Shown: piece after piece, positions 1 through 6,017 of the stretch
Numbering within the stretch: position 1 is the stretch's first letter
Layout: each line of letters starts with the position of its first letter
DNA from: an uncultured Sphingomonadales bacterium
Lineage (GTDB): Bacteria > Pseudomonadota > Alphaproteobacteria > Sphingomonadales > Sphingomonadaceae
Direction of reading: 5' to 3'
NCBI GenBank assembly: GCA_903893935.1
Contig: CAITOD010000627.1
Span: forward strand, 1-7,742
DNA length: 7,742 nucleotides
The notes under the pieces: generated by a model
Seen by the model: the letters and a program-made list of their open reading frames with translations, nothing else
Told to the model about the DNA's origin: nothing
Database searches by the model: none
Translations under genes and position numbers: made by a program

Positions 1-833
1 CGCGCGACGAGATGATGAGCGTGTCGGTGATGTTTTCGATGTCGGGGGTCGACAAGACGCGGTTCATCGACGCGGTCCGGGCCGACCCGCAGACATATGC
101 CGATTGGGCCCGGGACGGCGAATGGAGCGTGACCACTTCGGGCAAGGAAGACACGCTGTTTTCGCCGTTCCTGCGCAAGCCGTTCCAGGCCGCGCACAAA
201 GCCGGCATTCTGCCCGACAGCCTGAAGACGATCGCCGGCACCTGGGGCACCGTTTCCGATCAGGGCGATCTGACTTATCTCAACCTCGTGCACATGACGC
301 GCGACGGCACCGATCCCGATGACCTGACCAGCGGCGAAATCGAGGGCCGCGCGCAGGCGATGGCAGCGATTGCCGCGCTGCGCGGCTTCATGCCGGGGTG
401 CGAAAACGCCAAATTGCGCAATTTCGGCATGACGCTGGGCATTCGCGACACGCGCAAGATCGACGCGCTGTACAATCTGGTCGATGGTGATGTGCGCGGT
501 GAAGGACGGTTCGACGATTCGATCGGCATTTTCCCCGAATTCATCGATGGCTATGGCCTGCTGATCATCCCCACCACCGGGCGCTATTTCCACATTCCCT
601 ATCGCAGCCTTTTGCCCAAACATGGCCCGCGCAACCTGATCTTGGCCGGGCGTTCGATCGGCGGCGACAAAGTGAGCCATGCGGCAGTGCGCAACATGAT
701 GGCGTGCGCGGTCTCGGGCCAGGGCGCGGGTGTGGCAGCGGCGGTGTCGATCCGCCAGGGGCGCGATTTCCACGCGGTCGATTTGGGCGCGGTGCAGGCC
801 GAATTGCGGCGGCAAGGCGCGCGGATTGACTGA
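1..833 (+). CDS. FAD-dependent oxidoreductase, C-terminal part (5' end outside window)
   Basis: The reading frame is open from base 3 with no stop before the TGA at 831-833, so the start lies upstream and about 276 residues are seen. The ATG pair at 12-17 is probably internal, since no ribosome site precedes it in the window. The C-terminal stretch NLILAGRSIGGDKVSHAAVRN, followed by MMACAVSGQGAGVAAA, is the typical closing FAD-contact segment of the FAD_oxidored (PF12831-type) family, in which a glycine-rich helix completes the FAD site. The N-terminal dinucleotide-binding GxGxxG motif would lie in the missing part. The middle region (DGTDPDDLTSGEIEGRAQA and the GMTLGIRDTRKI segment) also fits this family. 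The substrate cannot be inferred; members are often annotated only as putative oxidoreductases. The protein looks soluble in the visible part. It converges on the TonB receptor gene with a 128 bp spacer. Confidence 0.85.
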   Translation, partial: RDEMMSVSVMFSMSGVDKTRFIDAVRADPQTYADWARDGEWSVTTSGKEDTLFSPFLRKPFQAAHKAGILPDSLKTIAGTWGTVSDQGDLTYLNLVHMTRDGTDPDDLTSGEIEGRAQAMAAIAALRGFMPGCENAKLRNFGMTLGIRDTRKIDALYNLVDGDVRGEGRFDDSIGIFPEFIDGYGLLIIPTTGRYFHIPYRSLLPKHGPRNLILAGRSIGGDKVSHAAVRNMMACAVSGQGAGVAAAVSIRQGRDFHAVDLGAVQAELRRQGARID

Positions 834-844
834 CCTGCCTGGCT

Positions 845-942
845 CCGTTCGTGCTGAGCTTGTCGAGCCGAAGGCCAGCGAAGCTAAGCAGGCGCGCGAG
901 GCAATGTTAGCGCGCCTGCTTCGACAAGCTCAGCACGAACGG
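845..942. repeat. Long interrupted inverted repeat between convergent genes (REP-like element or bidirectional terminator)
   Basis: Two perfect 22 bp arms, 845-866 (begins CCGTTCGTGC, ends CTTGTCGA) and 921-942, are reverse complements. Inside them a second perfect 10 bp pair, GCAGGCGCGC at 888-897 and GCGCGCCTGC at 910-919, closes over a 12-base loop. The left side carries about 21 extra bases (867-887) between its two arms, whereas the right side has a single base, so the folded RNA would have a large asymmetric bulge. The element fills the gap between the stop codons of two convergent genes, where it could end transcription from both sides. No U-tract follows either arm, so a simple intrinsic terminator is not shown. 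From memory, similar GTTCGTGCTGAGCTTGTCGA palindromes are dispersed through sphingomonad genomes. Confidence 0.8.
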
Positions 943-961
943 GGGTGTAACAGGGAACGGA

Positions 962-3139
962 TTAGAGCGTTTTGCTGAAGCCGATGAAGAAGCCGCGGCG
1001 GGGGCCGAAGGATGGCGCGCCCACACCGACGCCGGTGCCGTTGCGGATTTCATAGATCTTGTCGAACAGGTTCTGCACGTCGATGTGCACGTCGATGCCC
1101 GATGCCGCGAATTTGTGGCCGATCGAGAGATTGAATGTCGCGTAATACGGGAGCGCCGCGCCATTGGGGGTGTCGGTATACGCGCTCCCCGCCGGCGGCG
1201 GTGCGGCCTCGCGCAAGCCCGATCCCATGACCATGTCCACGCTCACACGCGATCCGTCGAGCGGCCCGGTGGCCCAGTGATACGACGCGCCGGCCGAACC
1301 GGTCCAGGTCTGGTTGTGATCGAGATAGATCCAGTGCGTGGCGATATAGGCAAGGTCTGACGGGCTGAAATTGTACTGGTTGCTGTCGATCTGCGTGCCC
1401 TGCGCTTTGGCATAAGCAAGATTGCCATAAGCGGTCAGGCCGCCACGGGCATATTGCACGCTCAGTTCGCTGCCGAAAATCCGCCCGCGCGCATAGTTGA
1501 ACGGGGTGAGGATGATTGGCGCGCCGAACTGGCCTTCATCGACCAGATGCGTCAGCCGGCGGTAATAGCCATCGAGCCCGATCGTCCACCCGCCCGCAAG
1601 CTTCTGCTCGAAGCCCGCGTCCCAATAACTTTCGCGCTGGGCATAAGCCGGATCATCCCGGCCCACTGGCGGCGCGGCGGTGGTGCCGGCCACTTGCGCA
1701 AGATTGGCGCTCGCCACCAGTTCGAACGGTGCGGGCGAGAAATAGCGCGCAAAGCCGGCGTGCCAGGTGAAGCCCCCCGGCGGGGTCCACACCAGATTGA
1801 CGCGCGGCGACAGCTGGCGTTCGTTGCGCACACCGTCGTTTTCATCGAACCGCGCGCCGTAATTGAGCACCACGTGCGGCACGAGATGCCATTCGTCCTG
1901 CAGATAGACGCTGGCGGTGCGCTGGCCGACATCGGTGTTGAAAGGCAGCACTTCGGGTGGGCCATCGATCAGCCCGTCCGGATCGACCTGGAACGCAGCG
2001 GTTTGCGTGTAGCTGCGCGAACGGTCATCTTCGAACAGCCCGCCGAAGCGCACCGTATGGAACGAACCCAGTTTGTAGGCGCTGTCGAGCTGCACCCCGA
2101 ACGACAGATCGCGCTTGGTGGCGGCCTGCGCCAGCCCGTTGAACAGCAATTCGCCGACCATGTCGGGGCGATAATCGAGCGTGGCGACGCGGCTGAACAC
2201 CGAGACCTGGCTGGAGAAAGGACCTGCGCTGTGCAGCCAGCTCAGCGCGCCAAACCCGAACGTCTGCAATTGCGTTTCGTTGAGCGGGGCGCTGGGAAAC
2301 TGCGTCATGCCGTCGATTGCAACCGGGTTGCCGCTGGCATCGATCTGCATGCCGGTCAGCCCGACCGGGTTGGGGATCTGGAAATGCTGGTTGGCATAGC
2401 CGCCGGTCAGCGCCAGACGGTCGCTTTCACCCAGGATATGATCGAGATAGCCGAACCCGTTGACCTGGTTGGTGCGGTCGTGGACCGCGCTGCGATCCCC
2501 GTTGACATTGTCGATGCCCAGATTGCTGTGCTTGAAATCGCCCGACACGAACCACGTCGTCGTGCCCGAGCTGCCCGAAACCTGCACACTGGGCTCGATC
2601 GTTTCGTGGCTGCCGCCGTAGAGGCTGACCGTGGTGGCATCCTTCAGCCCCGATTTCGTCGTGATGTCGAGAATGCCGGCAGTGCGCAGGCCATATTGCG
2701 CGGGCAGCGTGCCGGTCACCAGATCGATCCGCTGGATCAGCCGGGGGCTGAGGATCTGGCCGAACACCGCGATGCTCTCGGGGATGATCACACCGTTCAG
2801 CCGGTACTGAACGCCATTGTGTTCATCACGCACGTGAAACTGGCCGAACTGGTCCTGACTGACCCCGGGCATTTGCAGGATGATGTCCTGGATCGGCTGG
2901 TTGTCGCCGCCGGGCAAGTTCTGGATCGCCTGTTCGCCGAGCGTATACGTCGACGCACCAAGGCTGGGCTTGATGCTCTCGCGCGCGGTATCAAGCCGGC
3001 GCGCGGTAACCACGATCTGCGAGGGCGTTGCGGGCGCGTCGGCCGCCGGAGCCTCATCGGCATGCGCCGAAGGGATCGCTACCAGCGCGAGCGTGGCGAG
3101 TGCAGACCCTGCAAGCAGATGGCGTTGGACAATGTTCAT
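962..3139 (-). CDS. TonB-dependent outer-membrane receptor (likely metal-chelate uptake)
   Basis: The gene encodes a complete 725-residue receptor. Residues 1-27 form a signal peptide (basic MNIVQRH start, hydrophobic core, cleavage after SAHA). A TonB-box-like segment QIVVTARR lies at 41-48. The plug domain spans about 55-165, with PIQDIILQMPGV (82-93), FHVRDEHNGVQYRLNGVIIPE (101-121) and the LDITTKSG end at about 157-164. The rest is a 22-strand-type barrel rich in alternating aromatic residues, closing with DVQNLFDKIYEIRN and a RRGFFIGFSKTL terminus. The C-terminal residue is Leu rather than the more common aromatic. The start at 3139 is chosen because the signal peptide begins there; its ribosome site is weak (GGAAAA about 11 bases upstream). 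A longer in-frame extension to 3421 runs through the promoter region and is unlikely. The Zur-like palindrome 54 bases upstream suggests zinc-linked expression. No His-rich loop like that of ZnuD is seen, so the cargo remains unknown; a metallophore complex is inferred. Confidence 0.93.
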   Translation of the reverse strand: MNIVQRHLLAGSALATLALVAIPSAHADEAPAADAPATPSQIVVTARRLDTARESIKPSLGASTYTLGEQAIQNLPGGDNQPIQDIILQMPGVSQDQFGQFHVRDEHNGVQYRLNGVIIPESIAVFGQILSPRLIQRIDLVTGTLPAQYGLRTAGILDITTKSGLKDATTVSLYGGSHETIEPSVQVSGSSGTTTWFVSGDFKHSNLGIDNVNGDRSAVHDRTNQVNGFGYLDHILGESDRLALTGGYANQHFQIPNPVGLTGMQIDASGNPVAIDGMTQFPSAPLNETQLQTFGFGALSWLHSAGPFSSQVSVFSRVATLDYRPDMVGELLFNGLAQAATKRDLSFGVQLDSAYKLGSFHTVRFGGLFEDDRSRSYTQTAAFQVDPDGLIDGPPEVLPFNTDVGQRTASVYLQDEWHLVPHVVLNYGARFDENDGVRNERQLSPRVNLVWTPPGGFTWHAGFARYFSPAPFELVASANLAQVAGTTAAPPVGRDDPAYAQRESYWDAGFEQKLAGGWTIGLDGYYRRLTHLVDEGQFGAPIILTPFNYARGRIFGSELSVQYARGGLTAYGNLAYAKAQGTQIDSNQYNFSPSDLAYIATHWIYLDHNQTWTGSAGASYHWATGPLDGSRVSVDMVMGSGLREAAPPPAGSAYTDTPNGAALPYYATFNLSIGHKFAASGIDVHIDVQNLFDKIYEIRNGTGVGVGAPSFGPRRGFFIGFSKTL

Positions 3140-3192
3140 GCGGTACAATTTTTTCCAGACGGCAGCCGGTCGCTCCGCTGAGCAAATAGGGA

Positions 3193-3207
3193 TGTTATAA
3201 TATAACA
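3193..3207. promoter_or_regulatory. Perfect 15 bp palindrome TGTTATAATATAACA, candidate Zur operator
   Basis: The sequence TGTTATA-A-TATAACA is a perfect dyad with 7 bp arms around one base. It matches the core of the proteobacterial Zur (zinc uptake regulator) box as I know it, GTTATANTATAAC. It lies 54-68 bases upstream of the receptor start codon and contains a minus-strand hexamer TATATT (3204 down to 3199) close to the -10 consensus. A bound repressor would therefore cover the receptor promoter. No convincing -35 is seen. Assignment to Zur is by motif similarity only; no zur gene lies in this window. Confidence 0.72.
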
Positions 3208-3324
3208 CAAGTCCTGATTTGCGATATTTGCCAATTTTTACCGCAAGTTGACTATACCATTCAGATTTTTTTGGACAGCCGGGAGCTTTGACCCCTCCGC
3301 GCCGCTGCCTCTGGGACACCGGCG

Positions 3325-3370
3325 AAGATATATCTTTAGCACTTGTCAAATCTTCATTCCGATATATCTT
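3325..3370. promoter_or_regulatory. Two copies of GATATATCTT upstream of the SIP gene, candidate operator pair
   Basis: A perfect 12 bp palindrome AAGATATATCTT lies at 3325-3336. The same ten bases GATATATCTT recur at 3361-3370, so the copies are 34 bp apart, about three helical turns. The second copy overlaps the predicted -10 element of the SIP promoter, and both sit within 100 bases of the SIP start, a layout typical of a repressor binding two faces of a promoter. In E. coli the SIP-family ferric reductase gene yqjH (nfeF) is controlled by the PadR-family nickel-responsive repressor YqjI (NfeR). From memory its sites are AT-rich GATATATC-like dyads, so a related regulator is a reasonable guess. 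No such regulator is encoded in this window. Confidence 0.55.
3343..3370 (+). promoter_or_regulatory. Predicted sigma70-type promoter of the SIP gene
   Basis: TTGTCA at 3343-3348 matches five of six bases of the -35 consensus. After a 16 bp spacer comes TATCTT at 3365-3370, matching four of six bases of the -10 consensus. Transcription would begin near 3377, giving a leader of roughly 45 bases with the AAGGA ribosome site near its end. The -10 lies inside the second GATATATCTT copy. Confidence 0.45.
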
Positions 3371-3420
3371 AGATGCATTGAAACGAATCGGGCGGCGCGC
3401 CGCCAAACCAAGGAACCGCA

Positions 3421-4173
3421 ATGTCCCGTCACCAGATTACCCGTATGCGCCACGACACGCGTCGCCGCACGCTGACGCTTGCCGCAATCGAGGCGCTGGG
3501 CGAACATATGCGCCGGCTGGTGTTTACCGCACCTGAACTCCACGATTTTGTGAGCGCCGCAGCCGACGATCATATCAAGCTGTTTTTTGCGAGCGATAGC
3601 GGCGAAACCGTGATGCGCGATTTCACCCCGCGCCGGTTCGACACCGCGCAAGGCACTTTGACAATCGATTTCGCGCTGCACGAGGCCGGGCCCGCGACGC
3701 AATGGGCGCGCAAGGCGCAGATCGGCGATACGCTCGACATCGGCGGTCCGCGCGGATCGGCCGTGGTTCCCGATGATTTCGACTGGTATCTGCTGATCGG
3801 CGATGAATCCGCGCTGCCCGCGATCGGCCGCCGGGTCGAGGAATTGCGCGCCGGCGTGCCGGTGATCACGCTCGGCGTGGTGAATGGCGCCGCCGACGAG
3901 CAGCACTTTGCCGCGCGCGCGGCGTGGACCGGGCATTGGGTGCACCGCGCCGGAACCGGCGCCGACGATGCCAGCCTGCTGCTCGATGCGCTGGCAAAGC
4001 TCACTTTGCCGGGCGGCGAAGGCTTTGTGTGGATTGCGGCTGAAACCGGTGTGGCCAAAGCGCTGCGCGCCCATGTGCAGGACACGCTTGGTCATCCGCG
4101 CGAATGGATCAAAGCCTCGGGCTATTGGACCCGCGGCCTTGCCGATGCTTCGGACAAATCGCTCGACGGCTAG
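3421..4173 (+). CDS. Siderophore-interacting protein (SIP) family NAD(P)H:flavin ferric-chelate reductase
   Basis: The 250-residue cytoplasmic protein has the two SIP domains. The FAD-binding barrel spans about 18-115, with EHMRRLVFTAPEL (28-40), a flavin motif R66-D-F-T-P-R71 and GPATQWARKAQIGDTLDIGGPRGS (90-113). The SIP nucleotide-binding domain spans about 120-240, with YLLIGDESALPAI (123-135), FVWIAAETGVAKALR (202-216) and a closing GYWTRG (234-239). Family members such as ViuB and YqjH reduce ferric siderophores with NAD(P)H and so release iron inside the cell. The flavin motif is usually RxYT; here Phe replaces Tyr. The length is normal. The start is supported by AAGGA six bases upstream. 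The gene is divergent from a TonB receptor, consistent with a chelate uptake and release pair. The iron substrate is a family inference; the nearby zinc-like operator leaves the metal open. Confidence 0.92.
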   Translation: MSRHQITRMRHDTRRRTLTLAAIEALGEHMRRLVFTAPELHDFVSAAADDHIKLFFASDSGETVMRDFTPRRFDTAQGTLTIDFALHEAGPATQWARKAQIGDTLDIGGPRGSAVVPDDFDWYLLIGDESALPAIGRRVEELRAGVPVITLGVVNGAADEQHFAARAAWTGHWVHRAGTGADDASLLLDALAKLTLPGGEGFVWIAAETGVAKALRAHVQDTLGHPREWIKASGYWTRGLADASDKSLDG

Positions 4174-4198
4174 CGCCACTTGCCCGTGGGCGTATGCC

Positions 4199-4228
4199 TG
4201 CTAGTCCTTGTCGCCAATCGGACTAGCA
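4199..4228. promoter_or_regulatory. Inverted repeat TGCTAGTCC-N12-GGACTAGCA between SIP and ggt
   Basis: Two perfect 9 bp arms (4199-4207 and 4220-4228) enclose 12 bases, within which TTG (4208-4210) and CAA (4215-4217) could pair further. The right arm ends just where the AAGGG ribosome site of the next gene begins (4228-4232), 13 bases before its ATG. In RNA the hairpin could end or slow transcription from the SIP gene or affect translation of ggt. In DNA it could be an operator with two half-sites. It has no T-run after it, so a standard intrinsic terminator is not supported. The arms contain CTAG, a tetramer that is rare in most bacterial genomes. Confidence 0.6.
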
Positions 4229-4241
4229 AGGGTCAGGGCGC

Positions 4242-5999
4242 ATGGGTTTGACAGGCAAGTGGGCACACGGGTTGATTGCGGCGGGCGCGCTGGTGCTGGC
4301 GCCGCCGGCCCAGGCCGCCTCGCCCGAACCGGTCGCTTCCGATCATGCGATGGTGGTCAGCGCGCACCGGCTGGCGACGGCGGCCGGGCTCGATGTGCTG
4401 CGCCAGGGTGGCAATGCCATCGATGCGGCGGTCGCGGTGGGCTATGCGCTGGCTGTCACCTTCCCCGAAGCGGGCAATCTCGGCGGCGGCGGGTTCATGA
4501 CCGTGCGGCTGGCCGATGGCACCACGCATTTCCTCGATTTTCGCGAAACCGCGCCGGGTGCGGCGCGCGCCGACATGTATCTCGATGCCCGGCACGAAGT
4601 GATCCCCGGCAAATCGGCGCGCGGCTGGCTGGCGGCGGGGATTCCTGGCACGGTCGCAGGCCTTGAATACGCGCGCGAAACGTGGGGCAGCCGGCCGCGT
4701 GCCGAATTGATGGCGCCGGCGATACGGCTCGCGGGCGAAGGCTTTGTGCTCGACCGCGGCGATGCCGAAATGCTCGATGAAGCCGCCGACGAACTGGGCA
4801 AGGACCCCGCCAGTGCGGCGATCTTTGTGCACGCCGGCCGGCCCTGGCACCAGGGCGACCGGCTGGTGCAGGCCGACCTTGCCAAATCCTTGCGGCTGAT
4901 CGCCGATGGCGGGGCGCCCGCGTTTTACAACGGCCCGATCGGGGCGGCGATGGTCAGCGCCAGCCGCGTGAATGGCGCCATTTTCGCGCCCGCAGACTTT
5001 GCCGGCTACAAAGTCCGCCCGCTCAAGCCGCTCGAATGCGATTATCGCGGCTACCATGTGATTTCCGCCCCGCCGCCGAGTTCGGGCGGGCTGGTGATCT
5101 GCGAGACGCTGGGCATTCTATCGGGTTATCCCCTGGCGCAATGGGGCTTTCATTCGGCGGATGCGACCCACGTGCTGATCGAGGCGCTGCGCCGCGCCTA
5201 TCACGATCGCAATGTCATGCTGGGCGACCCCGATTTCGTGCATGTCGATACCGCAAGCCTGATTGCGCCCGCTGCGACGACCGCCCTGCGCAACCGCATC
5301 GCGATGGACAAAGCCACGCCCAGCCTGTCGCTGGGCGGCGTGACCGAAGCGCACGAGGGCCACAACACCACGCATTATTCGATCGTCGATGCCGCAGGCA
5401 ACGCGGTTGCGGTGACGTATACGCTCAACGACTGGTTCGGCGCGCATGTCACCGCGCCGGGCACGGGCATTTTGATGAACGATGAAATGGACGATTTTTC
5501 GGCCAAACCCGGCGCCTCGAACATTTACGGGCTGGTCGAAGGCGCCAACAACGCGATTGCACCGGGCAAGCGGCCCTTGTCGTCGATGAGCCCGACGATC
5601 GTCACGCACGACGGGCAACTGGCGCTGGTGATCGGCACGCCGGGCGGCAGCCGCATCCCGACCGGGGTGCTGCAAGTCATGCTCAACCTGATCGACCATG
5701 GCATGACGCTGACCGAAGCAATCGAAGCGCCGCGCATCCATCAGCAATGGCTGCCCGATGTGACCTATTACGAACGCTATGGCCTGTCGGCCGACACTTT
5801 GGCGATCCTGACCGCGCGCGGGCAGAAACTGGTCGAACGCCGCCACGGCAACCACATCGCCGCGATCGTGGTGGGCGGCCCGCGCATCGCCGGGGCGACG
5901 CCGCCGCCCGCCGACGACGAAGGTGTATCGATCGCGCCTGCGCACTTGTTCGGCGCGATCGACCCGCGTTTGCCGATGGGATTGGCGCAAGGCTTCTGA
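4242..5999 (+). CDS. ggt: Gamma-glutamyltransferase (glutathione hydrolase), periplasmic Ntn-hydrolase
   Basis: The 585-residue protein cleaves or transfers the gamma-glutamyl group of glutathione and related compounds. Residues 1-25 are a signal peptide ending AQA|AS. The precursor self-cleaves before the nucleophile Thr376 in NTTHYS, giving a large subunit (to 375) and a 210-residue small subunit. Expected substrate residues are present by alignment with the E. coli enzyme from memory: Arg101 (Arg114), Asn396 (Asn411), Asp418 (Asp433), Ser447-Ser448 (Ser462-463) and Gly468-Gly469 (Gly483-484). Glu415 stands where E. coli has Gln430, as in the human enzyme. The lid-loop Tyr429 is retained, so this is the bacterial lid-loop type. 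Length is close to the E. coli protein (580). The start is chosen for its signal peptide and AAGGG nine bases upstream. It follows the SIP gene after 68 bp holding a hairpin and precedes the kinase gene by 18 bp. The physiological role is probably glutathione salvage; cephalosporin-acylase-like relatives exist, but the full glutamyl-binding set argues for true GGT. Confidence 0.95.
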   Translation: MGLTGKWAHGLIAAGALVLAPPAQAASPEPVASDHAMVVSAHRLATAAGLDVLRQGGNAIDAAVAVGYALAVTFPEAGNLGGGGFMTVRLADGTTHFLDFRETAPGAARADMYLDARHEVIPGKSARGWLAAGIPGTVAGLEYARETWGSRPRAELMAPAIRLAGEGFVLDRGDAEMLDEAADELGKDPASAAIFVHAGRPWHQGDRLVQADLAKSLRLIADGGAPAFYNGPIGAAMVSASRVNGAIFAPADFAGYKVRPLKPLECDYRGYHVISAPPPSSGGLVICETLGILSGYPLAQWGFHSADATHVLIEALRRAYHDRNVMLGDPDFVHVDTASLIAPAATTALRNRIAMDKATPSLSLGGVTEAHEGHNTTHYSIVDAAGNAVAVTYTLNDWFGAHVTAPGTGILMNDEMDDFSAKPGASNIYGLVEGANNAIAPGKRPLSSMSPTIVTHDGQLALVIGTPGGSRIPTGVLQVMLNLIDHGMTLTEAIEAPRIHQQWLPDVTYYERYGLSADTLAILTARGQKLVERRHGNHIAAIVVGGPRIAGATPPPADDEGVSIAPAHLFGAIDPRLPMGLAQGF

Positions 6000-6017
6000 A
6001 AGGCTAAGTTCGCCACC

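Larger units (their letters stand above)
3140..3420. other. Divergent AT-rich intergenic control region
   Basis: This 281 bp stretch separates the divergent receptor and SIP genes and is far richer in A+T than the flanking genes, as expected of a promoter region. On the receptor side it holds the 15 bp palindrome at 3193-3207. On the SIP side it holds two GATATATCTT copies, a promoter-like pair of hexamers and a good ribosome site, AAGGA at 3410-3414, six bases before the SIP start codon. The middle part (about 3210-3320) has several A/T runs but no clear gene, terminator or further operator that I can support. Confidence 0.8.

Noticed and set aside
1454..3181. Long plus-strand open frame of 575 codons opposite the TonB receptor
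   Set aside because: It is the antisense shadow of a clear receptor gene in GC-rich DNA; the translation is Arg/Ala-rich with no recognisable domain, and the receptor frame has signal peptide, plug and barrel.
3219..3246. TTGCG ... CGCAA inverted repeat in the divergent spacer
   Set aside because: Only 5 bp arms with an 18-base gap; expected by chance in a region of this length.
3248..3253. TTGACT as a plus-strand -35 box
   Set aside because: No -10-like hexamer lies 15-19 bases downstream; the sequence there is TTGGAC and G/C-rich.
3140..3421. N-terminal extension of the receptor by 94 codons to a TTG at 3421
   Set aside because: It would place residues before a good signal peptide, runs through the AT-rich promoter region and abuts the SIP start codon; the ATG at 3139 is much better.
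3346..4179. Minus-strand open frame of 277 codons opposite the SIP gene
   Set aside because: No domain is recognisable, whereas the plus-strand frame has all SIP motifs and a good ribosome site.
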